From NCBI GenBank assembly GCA_009783205.1, contig WRHO01000001.1, positions 151,530-215,529 on the forward strand: DNA of 64,000 nucleotides, read 5' to 3'. Below the pieces are notes generated by a model. The model had not been told where the DNA came from and ran no database searches. It saw only the letters and a program-made list of their open reading frames with translations. The translations under genes were made by a program, and so were the position numbers. The stretch comes from Oscillospiraceae bacterium. Lineage in GTDB: Bacteria; Bacillota; Clostridia; Oscillospirales; Ruminococcaceae. How positions within the stretch are numbered: the stretch's first letter is position 1; every line of letters starts with the position of its first letter. Shown one piece after another: positions 29,270-39,274 of this stretch.

Positions 29270-29956
29270 TCAAGAGGATTGAAGAAGCCAAAAAAGTATT
29301 GCCGCTACAATCGCAATTCCCGCAATTATAAAAATCCATTTTATCCTTGTTGAGCGGGTGCCGACTATCGGAAGCTCAACTAATCCGGCTTTGTGCAGAG
29401 CCATAGCCGCCGGCTTAAAAATAATCATTGTTAAAATTGCGTTAATCCCACCTTTAAAAAGGTTAAAAGGTATGAAAATCGGAATTAACATTCCGACAAC
29501 GGCTTCGCGGGGAATCCCCCTGTAAAAAGGAACGGCAATGTAATTCCACAATGTCATGATGAACGTCATGACAATTACGCCGACGGTTAAGCCGATTATC
29601 GCGCCTTCGAGCGTTTTGCGCCTACTGTAAATAAAGCTCGCCGCGAATACAAATGTCCCGCTCGATAATGCGTTCGCGGCACACCCGAACAGCTCGGTGT
29701 CGCTTACCGTGAACATTTCAAGCAACGGGACTATGACCGCTACGCTAAGCGCGACTAACGGGCCGTATAAAAAACCGCCTATTAAGATTATTACATCTTT
29801 AAAATCAATTGTTAAAAAAAGCACGGGTATTCTGAGTATAGCCATCACCGTATATGCCATAGCGCAAAGTAAAGCGGCGGCTACTAATTTTTGTGTTTTA
29901 CTCTTGGTCATTAATATATTGTTTCCTTTCATGTTGAACGCCCTTGATTTACGCAA
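29270..29956 (-). CDS. ECF transporter S component (RibU-like)
   Basis: Multi-TM; ALLCAMAYTVMAILRIPV..LTIDFKDVIILIGGFLYGP motif. Confidence 0.85.
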   Translation of the reverse strand: MRKSRAFNMKGNNILMTKSKTQKLVAAALLCAMAYTVMAILRIPVLFLTIDFKDVIILIGGFLYGPLVALSVAVIVPLLEMFTVSDTELFGCAANALSSGTFVFAASFIYSRRKTLEGAIIGLTVGVIVMTFIMTLWNYIAVPFYRGIPREAVVGMLIPIFIPFNLFKGGINAILTMIIFKPAAMALHKAGLVELPIVGTRSTRIKWIFIIAGIAIVAAILFWLLQSS

Positions 29957-29993
29957 GGGCGTTTAGTTTTATTTGTATCATAAACAGACGCCT

Positions 29994-30767
29994 CTAAATT
30001 GGAGAACCGTATACTTCTATAACATCAAACCATTTATATGTCGGACCTTTAGTCGGAGCAACGGGAGTTTTCTCACCGCCTACATAAATCTTGAAATTGT
30101 CTTTAAAGCCGTATTGAATCGGGAACGCGCCGAATATCTGCCCCCCGATAAGATTATTACTTCCAAAGTCATACGCCGCCGCAGAAACAACCGCAGGTGT
30201 CGCAAACTTAGAATAATAAACCATAGCCACCCTAAACTGGCTGTCGAACATTGCGTAATAATAACCGACCTCTCCGTCGTTCGCCATATAACCGAGAATT
30301 TCATCTAACATAGTTCCAAAAATACCGTCATTAGTGGAACCCGACGACGGAAACTCCGCAATATCGCTCGCCGCCGCGCTTTTGCCTAATGTGGCGGTTG
30401 AAAAGGTTCCGTCGTTATCCATTGTTGCGAATAAGTAAAATTCAAGACCCGACTGTTCCGCGATAGGGGCAATATTTGACGGGAATTTGACAATCGGAGA
30501 GGAACGCCTTCTTGTTACGCCGTCGATGGTTAAAAAAAACTCGCTCTCGGTGTTATCGTCCTCCATAGTGTTTAAAAGCATACTCTGTAACGCAAAATAA
30601 AACCCCCTTGCGTTTTCGTTTTGTCTGTTCGCCTCTGCCCTACGCTGAGACATTATAAAGTTGGGAACCGCAACGGCAGACATTATAGCAATAATCGACA
30701 CAACAATTATCATTTCAATCAGCGTAAAGCCGCGTTTTCCGTAAAGCCCTTTATAATTATTTAACAT
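29994..30767 (-). CDS. prepilin-like protein with N-terminal methylation motif
   Basis: KRGFTLIEMIIVVSIIAIMSAVAVPNF class III signal peptide. Confidence 0.88.
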   Translation of the reverse strand: MLNNYKGLYGKRGFTLIEMIIVVSIIAIMSAVAVPNFIMSQRRAEANRQNENARGFYFALQSMLLNTMEDDNTESEFFLTIDGVTRRRSSPIVKFPSNIAPIAEQSGLEFYLFATMDNDGTFSTATLGKSAAASDIAEFPSSGSTNDGIFGTMLDEILGYMANDGEVGYYYAMFDSQFRVAMVYYSKFATPAVVSAAAYDFGSNNLIGGQIFGAFPIQYGFKDNFKIYVGGEKTPVAPTKGPTYKWFDVIEVYGSPI

Positions 30768-30861
30768 AAGAAAACACCTCCCCTATTGATATATAGTCAT
30801 TATATCACAGGTTAAACGAAAATGTCAATTGTTTTTAAAAATTTATTTATAATTCTTAATT

Positions 30862-31191
30862 TTATTCCCACGTTTTCCAAATATTCGGTTCATTCCCTAT
30901 AGTCGCGCTTTTCCCGTTGCGGACAATGGGTGTTATCAATAATGTGGGACATTCGAGAAGCTTTTCAAACTTCCCTTCATCGGTCAAATGCTTAAACAGA
31001 TGATATTCATTAGCCCTTTCATCAGCCAAATTGTCGAGACCGACGGCGTTTATGACCGAGGTAAGCTCCCCTTTACTGAGACCTTTATCGAGGATATTAA
31101 CCGAATGATACTTTATACCGCGCTCTTTAAAATATCGTTCTGCTTTTTTTGTATCAAAGCATTTACTCTTACCGAATATTTGTATATTCAT
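30862..31191 (-). CDS. ArsC/Spx family protein
   Basis: Thioredoxin-like fold; IFGKSKCFDTKKAERYFKERGI, LLITPIVRNGKSATIG. Confidence 0.83.
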   Translation of the reverse strand: MNIQIFGKSKCFDTKKAERYFKERGIKYHSVNILDKGLSKGELTSVINAVGLDNLADERANEYHLFKHLTDEGKFEKLLECPTLLITPIVRNGKSATIGNEPNIWKTWE

Positions 31192-31688
31192 CGCAACAAC
31201 CCCAGCTTTTGTTTAAATTTGATTTTATCGAGTCCCGCGGCAATTGTGACAAATACCGCCGCGCTCATTGTCGCCTGTATAATGTCGCCCCAAATCCCCC
31301 CGACGGCGCAAAAAAAATCATACATAATACATGACGCGACAAAATATCCCGCAATGAGCATTAAGCCGGCGGGGATTGTCATTAAGACATTTCGTTTTAT
31401 GAGTATTTTCTCGCTTTTTCTTGTAAAAAGCATGGTCATTAATGATTTTATAAATAACGTCGGTATAATATACTGCGGGTAGCCCGACAACAAATCCGCC
31501 AATGCGCCGCCGACCGCCGCCGCAGCAGGAGCATACGGGAACGGAAGAATACAAGCGGCGAGATATATTATACAGTCGCCGGGGTGCGTATACCCGACCG
31601 GCGCGGGAATCTTCACCGTAAAAGTCAGTACGCAGGTCATTGCCGCGAAAACCGCCGCCGTTATATACAGCTTCATAGTACCCTTCAC
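31188..31688 (-). CDS. ECF transporter S component
   Basis: Multi-TM; GYTHPGDCIIYLAACILPFPYA. Confidence 0.82.
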   Translation of the reverse strand: MKGTMKLYITAAVFAAMTCVLTFTVKIPAPVGYTHPGDCIIYLAACILPFPYAPAAAAVGGALADLLSGYPQYIIPTLFIKSLMTMLFTRKSEKILIKRNVLMTIPAGLMLIAGYFVASCIMYDFFCAVGGIWGDIIQATMSAAVFVTIAAGLDKIKFKQKLGLLR

Positions 31689-31704
31689 GGAAACCTCCGA
31701 AAAC

Positions 31705-33216
31705 TCATCTGAAATAAACCTCGCTCAATGATTTTAGTTTTTTCAAGGCGGCGGGTTTAAATTCACCTTTTTTCATTCGCCAAACCCAGTTTCCGCCCGC
31801 ACCCGATTTTATTGTCCCGGGGGTGTTCATTCTTGCCGAATCGTCTAACCCTAAAACGTCCTGCATAGGAATAAGCACAATGCCGGCGGTTGAGGCGTAG
31901 AGGCTTCTTATACAAGCCCAATGCGCGGGTTCTAAAAAGCCCGGTTTTATATAGTTTTTCGCCATACTCTTAGGCGCGTTTTTTGCTTTTAAAAAGCCGT
32001 TTACGGTGGAGTTATCGTGCGTCCCCGTGTAAACAACCATATTTGATTTATAATTATGCGGAAGGTGTTCATTGTCTTGATTTTGATTATTAAACCCGAA
32101 TTGAAGAATTTTCATTCCGGGGAACCCGGTTTGTTTCAACAATATTTTAACACTATCGAAAAGCTCTCCCAAATCCTCCGCAATAATAGGGAAATTTGCG
32201 AGCGTTTTTTCTTTTTTAACCGCGTTAAACAAATCCATTCCCGGCCCGTTGAGCCATTCGCCCTTAACCGCCGTTTTTTCACCGTATGGAATTGCATAAT
32301 AAGTATCGAATGCGCGAAAATGGTCTATCCTTATTGTGTCATAAAGCTCGGACGCTTTTTTAAACCGCTTAATCCACCAGTCGAACACAAGCGGCGCGTC
32401 CCAATTGTAAAGAGGATTCCCCCACAACTGTCCCGTTTCGGAAAAATAATCGGGGGGAACGCCCGCGACCTTTGTGGGCTTACAATCGGCGTCAAGTAAA
32501 AACAACCCGGGATTTGTCCATACGTCGGCACTATCAGGGGACGCATATATAGGTATATCGCCGATTATTTTAACCCCGCTCTTATTTGCATAGCGGCGAA
32601 GCTTGTTCCATTGGCGGTGGAAGAAGAACTGTGTAAACTTCCAAAATTCAACCTCTTTACCGATTCCGTCTTGTTCGAGAAAATCCTCAATTGCTTTTTT
32701 ATCGCGCAATAAAAGCGGTCGAGACCAATTTGTAAAAGCGACGTTTTTGTTTGATGTCTTTATCGCCATGAATAGTGCGTAATCGTCAAGCCACCCCGCC
32801 TCTTCACTGTTAAACGCCAAAAAAGCTACATCGACCGCGTTTGTTCCTTCTGTAAAGGTTTTAAACGCTTCCCTCAATAATTGCATTTTAACCGCGGCGA
32901 CTTTTTCAAAGTCCACAAATGAAGGGTCTGCGCCGAAGTCGGCTTCTTCACAGCTTTTGCGCGTTAAAAGCCCGTTTCCGACCAAATCATCAAGGTCGAT
33001 TAACAACGGCTCTCCCGCAAATGCCGAGTAGCTTTGATAAGGCGAGTTACCGTAGCCGACCGGATTAATCGGCAAAACCTGCCAATATTTTTGTCCGCTA
33101 TCGCGTAACGCGTCGATAAACTCCTCCGCGTCCTTGCCGAGAGTTCCGATACCGTATGGTGACGGTAACGACGTTATATGGAGTAAAACTCCGCAGCTTC
33201 TGTTGATATTGTTCAT
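31705..33216 (-). CDS. malQ: 4-alpha-glucanotransferase
   Basis: LPSPYGIGTLG, GDIPIYASPDSADVW, RIDHFRAFDTYYAIP. Confidence 0.95.
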   Translation of the reverse strand: MNNINRSCGVLLHITSLPSPYGIGTLGKDAEEFIDALRDSGQKYWQVLPINPVGYGNSPYQSYSAFAGEPLLIDLDDLVGNGLLTRKSCEEADFGADPSFVDFEKVAAVKMQLLREAFKTFTEGTNAVDVAFLAFNSEEAGWLDDYALFMAIKTSNKNVAFTNWSRPLLLRDKKAIEDFLEQDGIGKEVEFWKFTQFFFHRQWNKLRRYANKSGVKIIGDIPIYASPDSADVWTNPGLFLLDADCKPTKVAGVPPDYFSETGQLWGNPLYNWDAPLVFDWWIKRFKKASELYDTIRIDHFRAFDTYYAIPYGEKTAVKGEWLNGPGMDLFNAVKKEKTLANFPIIAEDLGELFDSVKILLKQTGFPGMKILQFGFNNQNQDNEHLPHNYKSNMVVYTGTHDNSTVNGFLKAKNAPKSMAKNYIKPGFLEPAHWACIRSLYASTAGIVLIPMQDVLGLDDSARMNTPGTIKSGAGGNWVWRMKKGEFKPAALKKLKSLSEVYFR

Positions 33217-33249
33217 TTCGGTATAACGCTCCCCTTGTACGACATTAGC

Positions 33250-34401
33250 TCACTCATCATAATCAATTTCGTTATCATCTTTTGCAAAGAAATCGTCCTC
33301 GGGGTCTTTTGATTTTTTACCGGTTTTGGTACGCGCTTCCGGTTCTTCGTTAAAGTATGAATTTTCAACCAACGATATAGCGGTATCTTCAATTAAACGC
33401 AGATAAGACAATTTTTGAAGCCACTTTTTAGGCACAAAGCCCGCGCCGTGATACGCGCCGAGAAGACCGCCGCACATTGCGCCGCAGACATCGCTTCTCC
33501 CGTCATGATTTACAGCGAGTCGAATTGCGTTTTCATAGCTGTCCTCAAATAGGGCGGCGGCAAAAAGAGCGACCCCCAACGCTTGCGCGGCGTTATCGTC
33601 CGTTCCTATGCGAGAAATTGCGGTAAGCGGCGATACATTGTCGTCGGAAACGTATCTGCGGACTTTTTCTATAACGTCGACCACCTCTTCGTTATTCTTA
33701 TATGTTTTAAGAATGTCGAACGCTTTTTTTATAGCGTGGTCAATAGTCGCGCCGTTGATTAGCTCGGCAATTACCGTCGAATAATACCCCGCAGATAAAT
33801 AGGAAACCGGGCTTCCGTGGGTAATCGCGGCAAAGTCCGCCCCCGCACGAAAGGCGAGCTCTGAATCATAATTAAAAAACAAACCCGCCGGTAAAACGCG
33901 CTTTACCGCGCCGGTGTCCGAATAACCGTTCAATGGGGAAACAATCTTTCCGTAAACCGAATTGCGGATTCTCGAAAGCACATCTATGTTGACCGGTTCG
34001 ATAAAACGCTTTTGATACATTCCCTTAGTTTTGATTAGTTTCGAGCGGTAAGCATTAACATTTTTGTCAAACAGCCACGAGTATTCGTCGCCCGCAATTG
34101 TCTTCGTCTGTGTGTAAAGCCAAAGCTGATATGCGTACAAGACATATTCCGTATAATTGACCCCCTCTTCCTTTTGGGTCATCGCCGCCCACAGAATCCC
34201 GTCGGTTGTGAAAAGCGTTAATTGTGTTGCGTCGGTAAAAAGCGCGGTATTTGTTTTCGCGCTCACCGCTAATCTGAGACAACCGTTTTTTTCAAAACGA
34301 TTGCATATCTCCATAAATGTAAGCTCGCGGCAAGGAAAGCCGAAAGCGTCGCCCACCGAAAACCCGGTGTACGCCCCTATAAATCTCGAAGCATGGTCCA
34401 T
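33250..34401 (-). CDS. ADP-ribosylglycohydrolase family protein
   Basis: GFSVGDAFGFPCRELTF, NHDGRSDVCGAMCGGLLGAYHG. Confidence 0.88.
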   Translation of the reverse strand: MDHASRFIGAYTGFSVGDAFGFPCRELTFMEICNRFEKNGCLRLAVSAKTNTALFTDATQLTLFTTDGILWAAMTQKEEGVNYTEYVLYAYQLWLYTQTKTIAGDEYSWLFDKNVNAYRSKLIKTKGMYQKRFIEPVNIDVLSRIRNSVYGKIVSPLNGYSDTGAVKRVLPAGLFFNYDSELAFRAGADFAAITHGSPVSYLSAGYYSTVIAELINGATIDHAIKKAFDILKTYKNNEEVVDVIEKVRRYVSDDNVSPLTAISRIGTDDNAAQALGVALFAAALFEDSYENAIRLAVNHDGRSDVCGAMCGGLLGAYHGAGFVPKKWLQKLSYLRLIEDTAISLVENSYFNEEPEARTKTGKKSKDPEDDFFAKDDNEIDYDE

Positions 34402-34424
34402 TTTTCAAGCCTTTCGTATATATA

Positions 34425-34847
34425 TTATTTGTGATATTTCCTATTATTCTGTATAGACAAAGCGCGATAAATTTGTTCTAAAAGCATTACCTTTGCCAAC
34501 CTATGCGGAAAAGTCATTTTTGACATAGAAAATTTTTTATCGGAAATTTCCTTTATCTCTGTCGGAAGACCGTCCGACCCGCCTATAATAAAGCAAATGC
34601 CTTTTTTCTCGGAAAGATAAATTTTTTCTAAAGTAGCCGAAAACTCATCACTCGAAAAAGAGTCGCCCTCGATACACAAAGCGAATATATACGCCCCCGA
34701 CGGAATTTTTTGCAAAATCGCCGAATCGTCCTTAACGTCAATTAATTTTACCTTACCGAACGCCCCGATTCTTTTTGCATATTCGTCAACCGCCTCCGCA
34801 AAATAACTTTCCTTCAACCGCCCGACAGAAATGACCGTAAAATTCAC
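34425..34847 (-). CDS. rlmH: 23S rRNA (pseudouridine1915-N3)-methyltransferase
   Basis: FIIGGSDGLPTEI, MTFPHRLAKVMLLEQIYRALSI..YHK. Confidence 0.94.
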   Translation of the reverse strand: MNFTVISVGRLKESYFAEAVDEYAKRIGAFGKVKLIDVKDDSAILQKIPSGAYIFALCIEGDSFSSDEFSATLEKIYLSEKKGICFIIGGSDGLPTEIKEISDKKFSMSKMTFPHRLAKVMLLEQIYRALSIQNNRKYHK

Positions 34848-34863
34848 TATTCGCCTTCCCCGT

Positions 34864-36465
34864 TCATCTTCTTATTCTTTTATTTGGGGGGCGTTTTCTC
34901 GCCGCCGCTAACCTTCTTCTGTGTCTGTTAATATAGTTCATTATAATTAAAACTATTATTGCCGCGCCGAGGAGAAGTATTAACGGGATAAACCACTTTT
35001 GCCCGAAAAAACCGCTCAATCTGTCGCGGGCAATTGCGCCCGATGTTTTCGCAACCGCGTCACCCGCCATAAGCTGAAGCTTTACGAGCGATTGTCCCGC
35101 TATTTGAAGCTCCATTGTTCCGAGTACGTCCCCCTTGGCAATCGGCGCGCTGACCACCCCTTCGCGAATATCGCACTCACACTCTTTATCTGTATCGGCG
35201 TCCGTGCTTCCGCAGGAACATTCGTCCGACGCTAAGCTTATTATTGGGTTAATCGCGCTGTCTGCGTCAACGCTGTTCGGCAGAAGCGTCCAAAAATCCG
35301 AATCTATCATAGGAAAAAGCTGTACCTCATCTGCCGAGCCGTATAAAACCTTAATCACGGCAAGCGGGTCGGTAGTTCTTATGATACAATCGTTCTCAAA
35401 AGACGAAAAAGCCCAACCATACAGAGCTTTATGGTCGTTAAACGCATGATGAAGCCCCTGTTGGTCGCCCTCGCGGTCATATTTTAAGAGCCACGGCGCG
35501 CCCATTGTGACAATCATGTATCTGTAGTTGTCTCTGTCGACATTTCTGTTTGCGACCGAAACTAAATTTGCGAGTCCGGGGTGTTCGACCCATTCGCCGT
35601 TGCTCCTTGTGTAATAGCTGTCGAAGCCGCCCGTTTTAATCCCCTTTGCGAATTGATAATAATAAGACGATGTATTTCGCAAGAGCCAGTTTGTATTAAC
35701 CACAACCCCGTCGGGGTTATATTGGCTAATCGGAACCGCATATTCGACGGTGTTGACCAATTCGGGGAAAAAACTGTGTTTCTCGTAGGCGTACTTTGTG
35801 ATTAAGAACATATCGTATGCGGTTGAGTAATTCTCCGGCTCAAATAAACCGTGCGCGTTGCTGAAGTGTGTGTTTTCCGCGCCGAGCTTTGCGGCTAAGT
35901 CGTTCATTTTTTGTACAAAATTGTTTATACGCTCCTCCGGCTGTCCCTCGCCTATGTTGTACGCTAATATATTTGCCGCTTCACAGCCCGACGGAAGCAT
36001 CATTCCGTATAAAGCGTCGCGTATGGAAATATCATCATTGAGGTCAAAGCCCGCAGTTGCCGCCTCTTGTTTATTAGGGTCGCCGCTCATAAACTCCGCC
36101 GTAACAAGCTGTGGGTATTCGGCTTTTTTCTCGAGATTCTTCTCATATTCGAGAACCACCAAGGCGGTCATTATTTTTGTTGTAGACGCCGGCCAAAGCC
36201 TTTTATCCGCATTTTTTGAATAAACGGCAACGCCCGTATCCATGTTGTATACGTATACCCCGTCGCTCATTATGTCTCTGTCCGGGTGAATCCCCCCCAA
36301 GACGAATATGCCGTCGCCCGTTTCGCTCCCGCCTTCGTCCGAATTGGCGTTATCGGCGGCGGCAAAAAGAGGGAAACCCGCTTGTCCGCAGATAAAAACG
36401 GATAAAACAAGTATAAGCGGGAAAAGGATTGTCGAAAAATTTTTTATATTTTTTCGCCTGAACAT
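34864..36465 (-). CDS. D-alanyl-D-alanine carboxypeptidase
   Basis: SxxK (PASTTKIMTAL), SGCEAAN, KTG (GIKTGGFDSY); C-terminal TM. Confidence 0.92.
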   Translation of the reverse strand: MFRRKNIKNFSTILFPLILVLSVFICGQAGFPLFAAADNANSDEGGSETGDGIFVLGGIHPDRDIMSDGVYVYNMDTGVAVYSKNADKRLWPASTTKIMTALVVLEYEKNLEKKAEYPQLVTAEFMSGDPNKQEAATAGFDLNDDISIRDALYGMMLPSGCEAANILAYNIGEGQPEERINNFVQKMNDLAAKLGAENTHFSNAHGLFEPENYSTAYDMFLITKYAYEKHSFFPELVNTVEYAVPISQYNPDGVVVNTNWLLRNTSSYYYQFAKGIKTGGFDSYYTRSNGEWVEHPGLANLVSVANRNVDRDNYRYMIVTMGAPWLLKYDREGDQQGLHHAFNDHKALYGWAFSSFENDCIIRTTDPLAVIKVLYGSADEVQLFPMIDSDFWTLLPNSVDADSAINPIISLASDECSCGSTDADTDKECECDIREGVVSAPIAKGDVLGTMELQIAGQSLVKLQLMAGDAVAKTSGAIARDRLSGFFGQKWFIPLILLLGAAIIVLIIMNYINRHRRRLAAARKRPPNKRIRR

Positions 36466-36655
36466 ATAGACAAATCCTCCTTAATTGTATATAATGGGTT
36501 GTGTTATTATTTTTTCATAATACATTATAACAGATGTTAAACAAAAATAAAAGCTTTTTTTTACATTGTAACCAAATTTTAATTTTTTATAAGTAGGAGT
36601 GGTAAAGCGTTATGGCAATATCTGTTGAAATAAAAGGAAGGAATAGTCATAAAAA

Positions 36656-37942
36656 ATGAAGACTGACCAAAAATACGCATTCGAAACAAAAATGATTCAC
36701 GCGGGGTATGAGGGAGACGAAACACATTCGGTTGTTCCGCCTTTATTTCAAACCAACGCATATTATTACGACAGCGTTGAACACGCGCAAAGCTTGTTTG
36801 AATTAAAAGAGGCGGGGAATATTTACACAAGAATAACCAACCCCACAAACGCTTTTTTTGAGGAGCGGGTTGCCGCTCTCGACGGGGGCGTCGGCGCGCT
36901 TGCGTTTTCATCGGGACACGCGGCAATGTTTAACGCGATTGTCAACCTTTGTTGCGTGGGTGACGAGGTTGTATCGTCGTGTAACATATACGGCGGTGCG
37001 GTTAATATGTTCGGCGTTTCGCTTAAACGGCTCGGAATAACCGTAAGGTTTGTCGACCCGGACGACCTTTCCGCTTGGGGGGCGGCGGTATCCGATAAAA
37101 CGAAATTGTTCTTCACGGAGCTTATAGGGAATCCTCACGCAAATGTATCCGATATAGAGGGGATTGCCGAAATCGCGCATAAAAACGGGATACCGTTTAT
37201 GGTTGACGGAACATTTTGCTCCCCTTACTTATGCAGACCGCTCGAATTCGGCGCGGATTATGTTGTACATTCGGCGACAAAGTTTTTGTCGGGACACGGA
37301 CAGGTTATGGCGGGCGTTATCGTTGACGGCGGCAGCTTCAGCTTTAAGGATAATCCTCGTTTCCCCCTGTTTAATCAACCGGACGTTTCTTATCACGGGG
37401 TTGTTTTCGCGGACACGGGGGCGGCGGCATTTATTCTGCGGCTTCGTGCATTAATTATGCGCGACCTCGGCTCCTGTCTCGCGCCTTTTAACTCGTTCCT
37501 TATAATGCAGGGGATTGAAACCCTTTCGCTTCGCATGGAGCGGCATTGTGAGAACGCGCTTAAGATTGCCGAGTTTCTTGAAGGTAATGAACAGGTCGAA
37601 AGGGTCAACTACCCCTCTCTTAAAAGCAGTAAATATTATGCTTTGGCAAAAAAGTATATGCCAAAGGGCGCGAGCAGTGTATTTTCGTTCAGAATTGTCG
37701 GGGGGAAGGAAAGGGCGGCTAAATTCATTGACTCGCTTTGTCTCATTCAAAACGTATCCAACCTCGGGGATATACGCACCCAAATTTCCCACCCCGCAAC
37801 CACAACGCACAGCCAAATGTCGGCGGAACAGCTTAAAGCGAGCGGGATTGACGGCGGCGATATCCGCATTTCCGTCGGTCTCGAAAATATCGACGACTTG
37901 ATTAATGATATGAAGAATGCTTTCAGAAGTTGTATTCAATAA
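36656..37942 (+). CDS. metY: O-acetylhomoserine aminocarboxypropyltransferase/cysteine synthase
   Basis: PLP motif VVHSATKFLSGHGQVMAG, HPATTTHSQM. Confidence 0.92.
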   Translation: MKTDQKYAFETKMIHAGYEGDETHSVVPPLFQTNAYYYDSVEHAQSLFELKEAGNIYTRITNPTNAFFEERVAALDGGVGALAFSSGHAAMFNAIVNLCCVGDEVVSSCNIYGGAVNMFGVSLKRLGITVRFVDPDDLSAWGAAVSDKTKLFFTELIGNPHANVSDIEGIAEIAHKNGIPFMVDGTFCSPYLCRPLEFGADYVVHSATKFLSGHGQVMAGVIVDGGSFSFKDNPRFPLFNQPDVSYHGVVFADTGAAAFILRLRALIMRDLGSCLAPFNSFLIMQGIETLSLRMERHCENALKIAEFLEGNEQVERVNYPSLKSSKYYALAKKYMPKGASSVFSFRIVGGKERAAKFIDSLCLIQNVSNLGDIRTQISHPATTTHSQMSAEQLKASGIDGGDIRISVGLENIDDLINDMKNAFRSCIQ

Positions 37943-38050
37943 CGCAACACACCCGTATTTCAGCTAATTTTGAAAATGGAGAAAGGACGAACCACCATGC
38001 CGCAATTCTCATTGTGTTTTATGCCGGGTGGGGCGACACGGTCATAATAA

Positions 38051-38743
38051 ATGATTTATGTTACGGGCGATACCCACGGCGATTTAAACCGATTTAAACA
38101 CTCGTTGCTCAAGGGCTTCCGCAAAATAAAAAAACGCGATTCCCTTATTATATGCGGCGATTTCGGGTTTATTTGGGGGGGCGGGAAGGAAGAAAAAAGA
38201 CTTCTCAAATGGCTCGGGAAAAGGCGGTACGACGTGTTGTTCGTCGACGGGGTTCACGAAAACTTTGACCTTCTCGAGGAGTATGAAATCGAGGAATGGT
38301 GCGGGGGGAAGACCCACAAAATAAGCGGTAAGCTTAGGCATTTAATGCGGGGAGAGGTTTTTGAAATATCCGAGAAAAAAGTTTTCACGTTTGGCGGCGG
38401 TGAAAAAAGCGAGGACGATTCAAAGAGCATAAGCGCAAAATGTAAGCCTACCCCCGAAGACTTTGAACGGGCAATTAATTCGTTACAAAAGCATAATTAT
38501 GAGGTCGATTACATTATAAGCTATGAGCCGCCGACAATGATTACCGAGTTTTTGGCGTTAAACGAAAACGTCAGCGATAATTTGAGTCATTATCTCGACG
38601 AAATAAACCAAAAGACCGATTATGAACGGTGGTTCTTCGGGAGACATCATATTGATAAAATAATACCGCCAAAGTATTTCGCGTTGTTCAATAACGTAAT
38701 AAGCACAGAATATGACCCTTTAAGTAAGGTAAACAAGAGCTAA
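38051..38743 (+). CDS. metallophosphoesterase
   Basis: YVTGDTHGDLNRF, ICGDFGFIWGG, GVHENFD, FGRHH. Confidence 0.88.
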   Translation: MIYVTGDTHGDLNRFKHSLLKGFRKIKKRDSLIICGDFGFIWGGGKEEKRLLKWLGKRRYDVLFVDGVHENFDLLEEYEIEEWCGGKTHKISGKLRHLMRGEVFEISEKKVFTFGGGEKSEDDSKSISAKCKPTPEDFERAINSLQKHNYEVDYIISYEPPTMITEFLALNENVSDNLSHYLDEINQKTDYERWFFGRHHIDKIIPPKYFALFNNVISTEYDPLSKVNKS

Positions 38744-38859
38744 AAAGAGGGAATTTATTTCCCTCGTTTAGCTTGACGAAGGTAAACAAGAGCTAAAAAG
38801 AGGGAATTTATTTCCCTCGTTTAGCTTGCCGAAGGTAAACAAGAGCTAAAAAGAGGGAA
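38726..38859 (+). repeat. 53-bp tandem repeat of a palindromic element (locus B, 2.5 units) starting inside the metallophosphoesterase 3' end
   Basis: AAGGTAAACAAGAGCTAAAAAGAGGGAATTTATTTCCCTCGTTTAGCTTGMCG repeated with period 53. Confidence 0.97.
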
Positions 38860-38888
38860 CAATAATTATATATATAAGGAGAAACAAA

Positions 38889-39125
38889 ATGGCAGATTTT
38901 AATTATGAGGTTACGGCAGAATTGGGCGTTATTTCCGAAAACGCAAAAGGCTGGCAGACTAAGCTTAACATGGTAAGCTGGAACGGGGGGGAGCCTAAGT
39001 TCGACATTCGCCCTTGGTCTCCCGACGGCGAGCGTATGGGCAAAGGGATATCGCTCACCGAGGAAGAGATGAACCAATTGATGGTTCTTTGGAACGACAG
39101 GGGGTCGGAGGACTCATTTGAATAA
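38889..39125 (+). CDS. PC4/YdbC family ssDNA-binding protein
   Basis: LGVISENAKGWQTKLNMVSWNGGEPKFDIRPWSPDGERMGKGISLTEEE. Confidence 0.88.
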   Translation: MADFNYEVTAELGVISENAKGWQTKLNMVSWNGGEPKFDIRPWSPDGERMGKGISLTEEEMNQLMVLWNDRGSEDSFE

Positions 39126-39132
39126 AGCTAAA

Positions 39133-39190
39133 CAAGTGATAAGCCCAAAGGACGGGCTTTGCTCGTCCGGAGGGCGAATCTTGACGACAG
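39133..39190 (+). repeat. palindromic element, locus D (50 bp nearly identical to the insert inside tsaE)
   Basis: ATAAGCCCAAAGGACGGGCTTTGCTCGTCCGGAGGGCGAATCTTGACGAC vs 6121-6170, one mismatch. Confidence 0.95.
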
Positions 39191-39199
39191 GTAAAGCTA

Positions 39200-39274
39200 A
39201 GAAGCTGTGTTCATAGACGAATCGTTAAAATTCGCCGAAAGATGAGCGGTGATGTCTATGAATACAGCTTCTAA
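39200..39274. repeat. long inverted repeat (19-bp stem, one mismatch)
   Basis: AGAAGCTGTGTTCATAGAC ... GTCTATGAATACAGCTTCT. Confidence 0.9.

Noticed and set aside
36466-36655. SAM/S-box riboswitch or T-box upstream of metY
   Set aside because: No conserved S-box core or T-box AGGGTGGNACCGCG sequence seen.
38726-38859. CRISPR-like array from regularly spaced repeats
   Set aside because: Units are head-to-tail identical tandem copies with no distinct spacers, and no cas genes are nearby; the same holds for 47005-47146.
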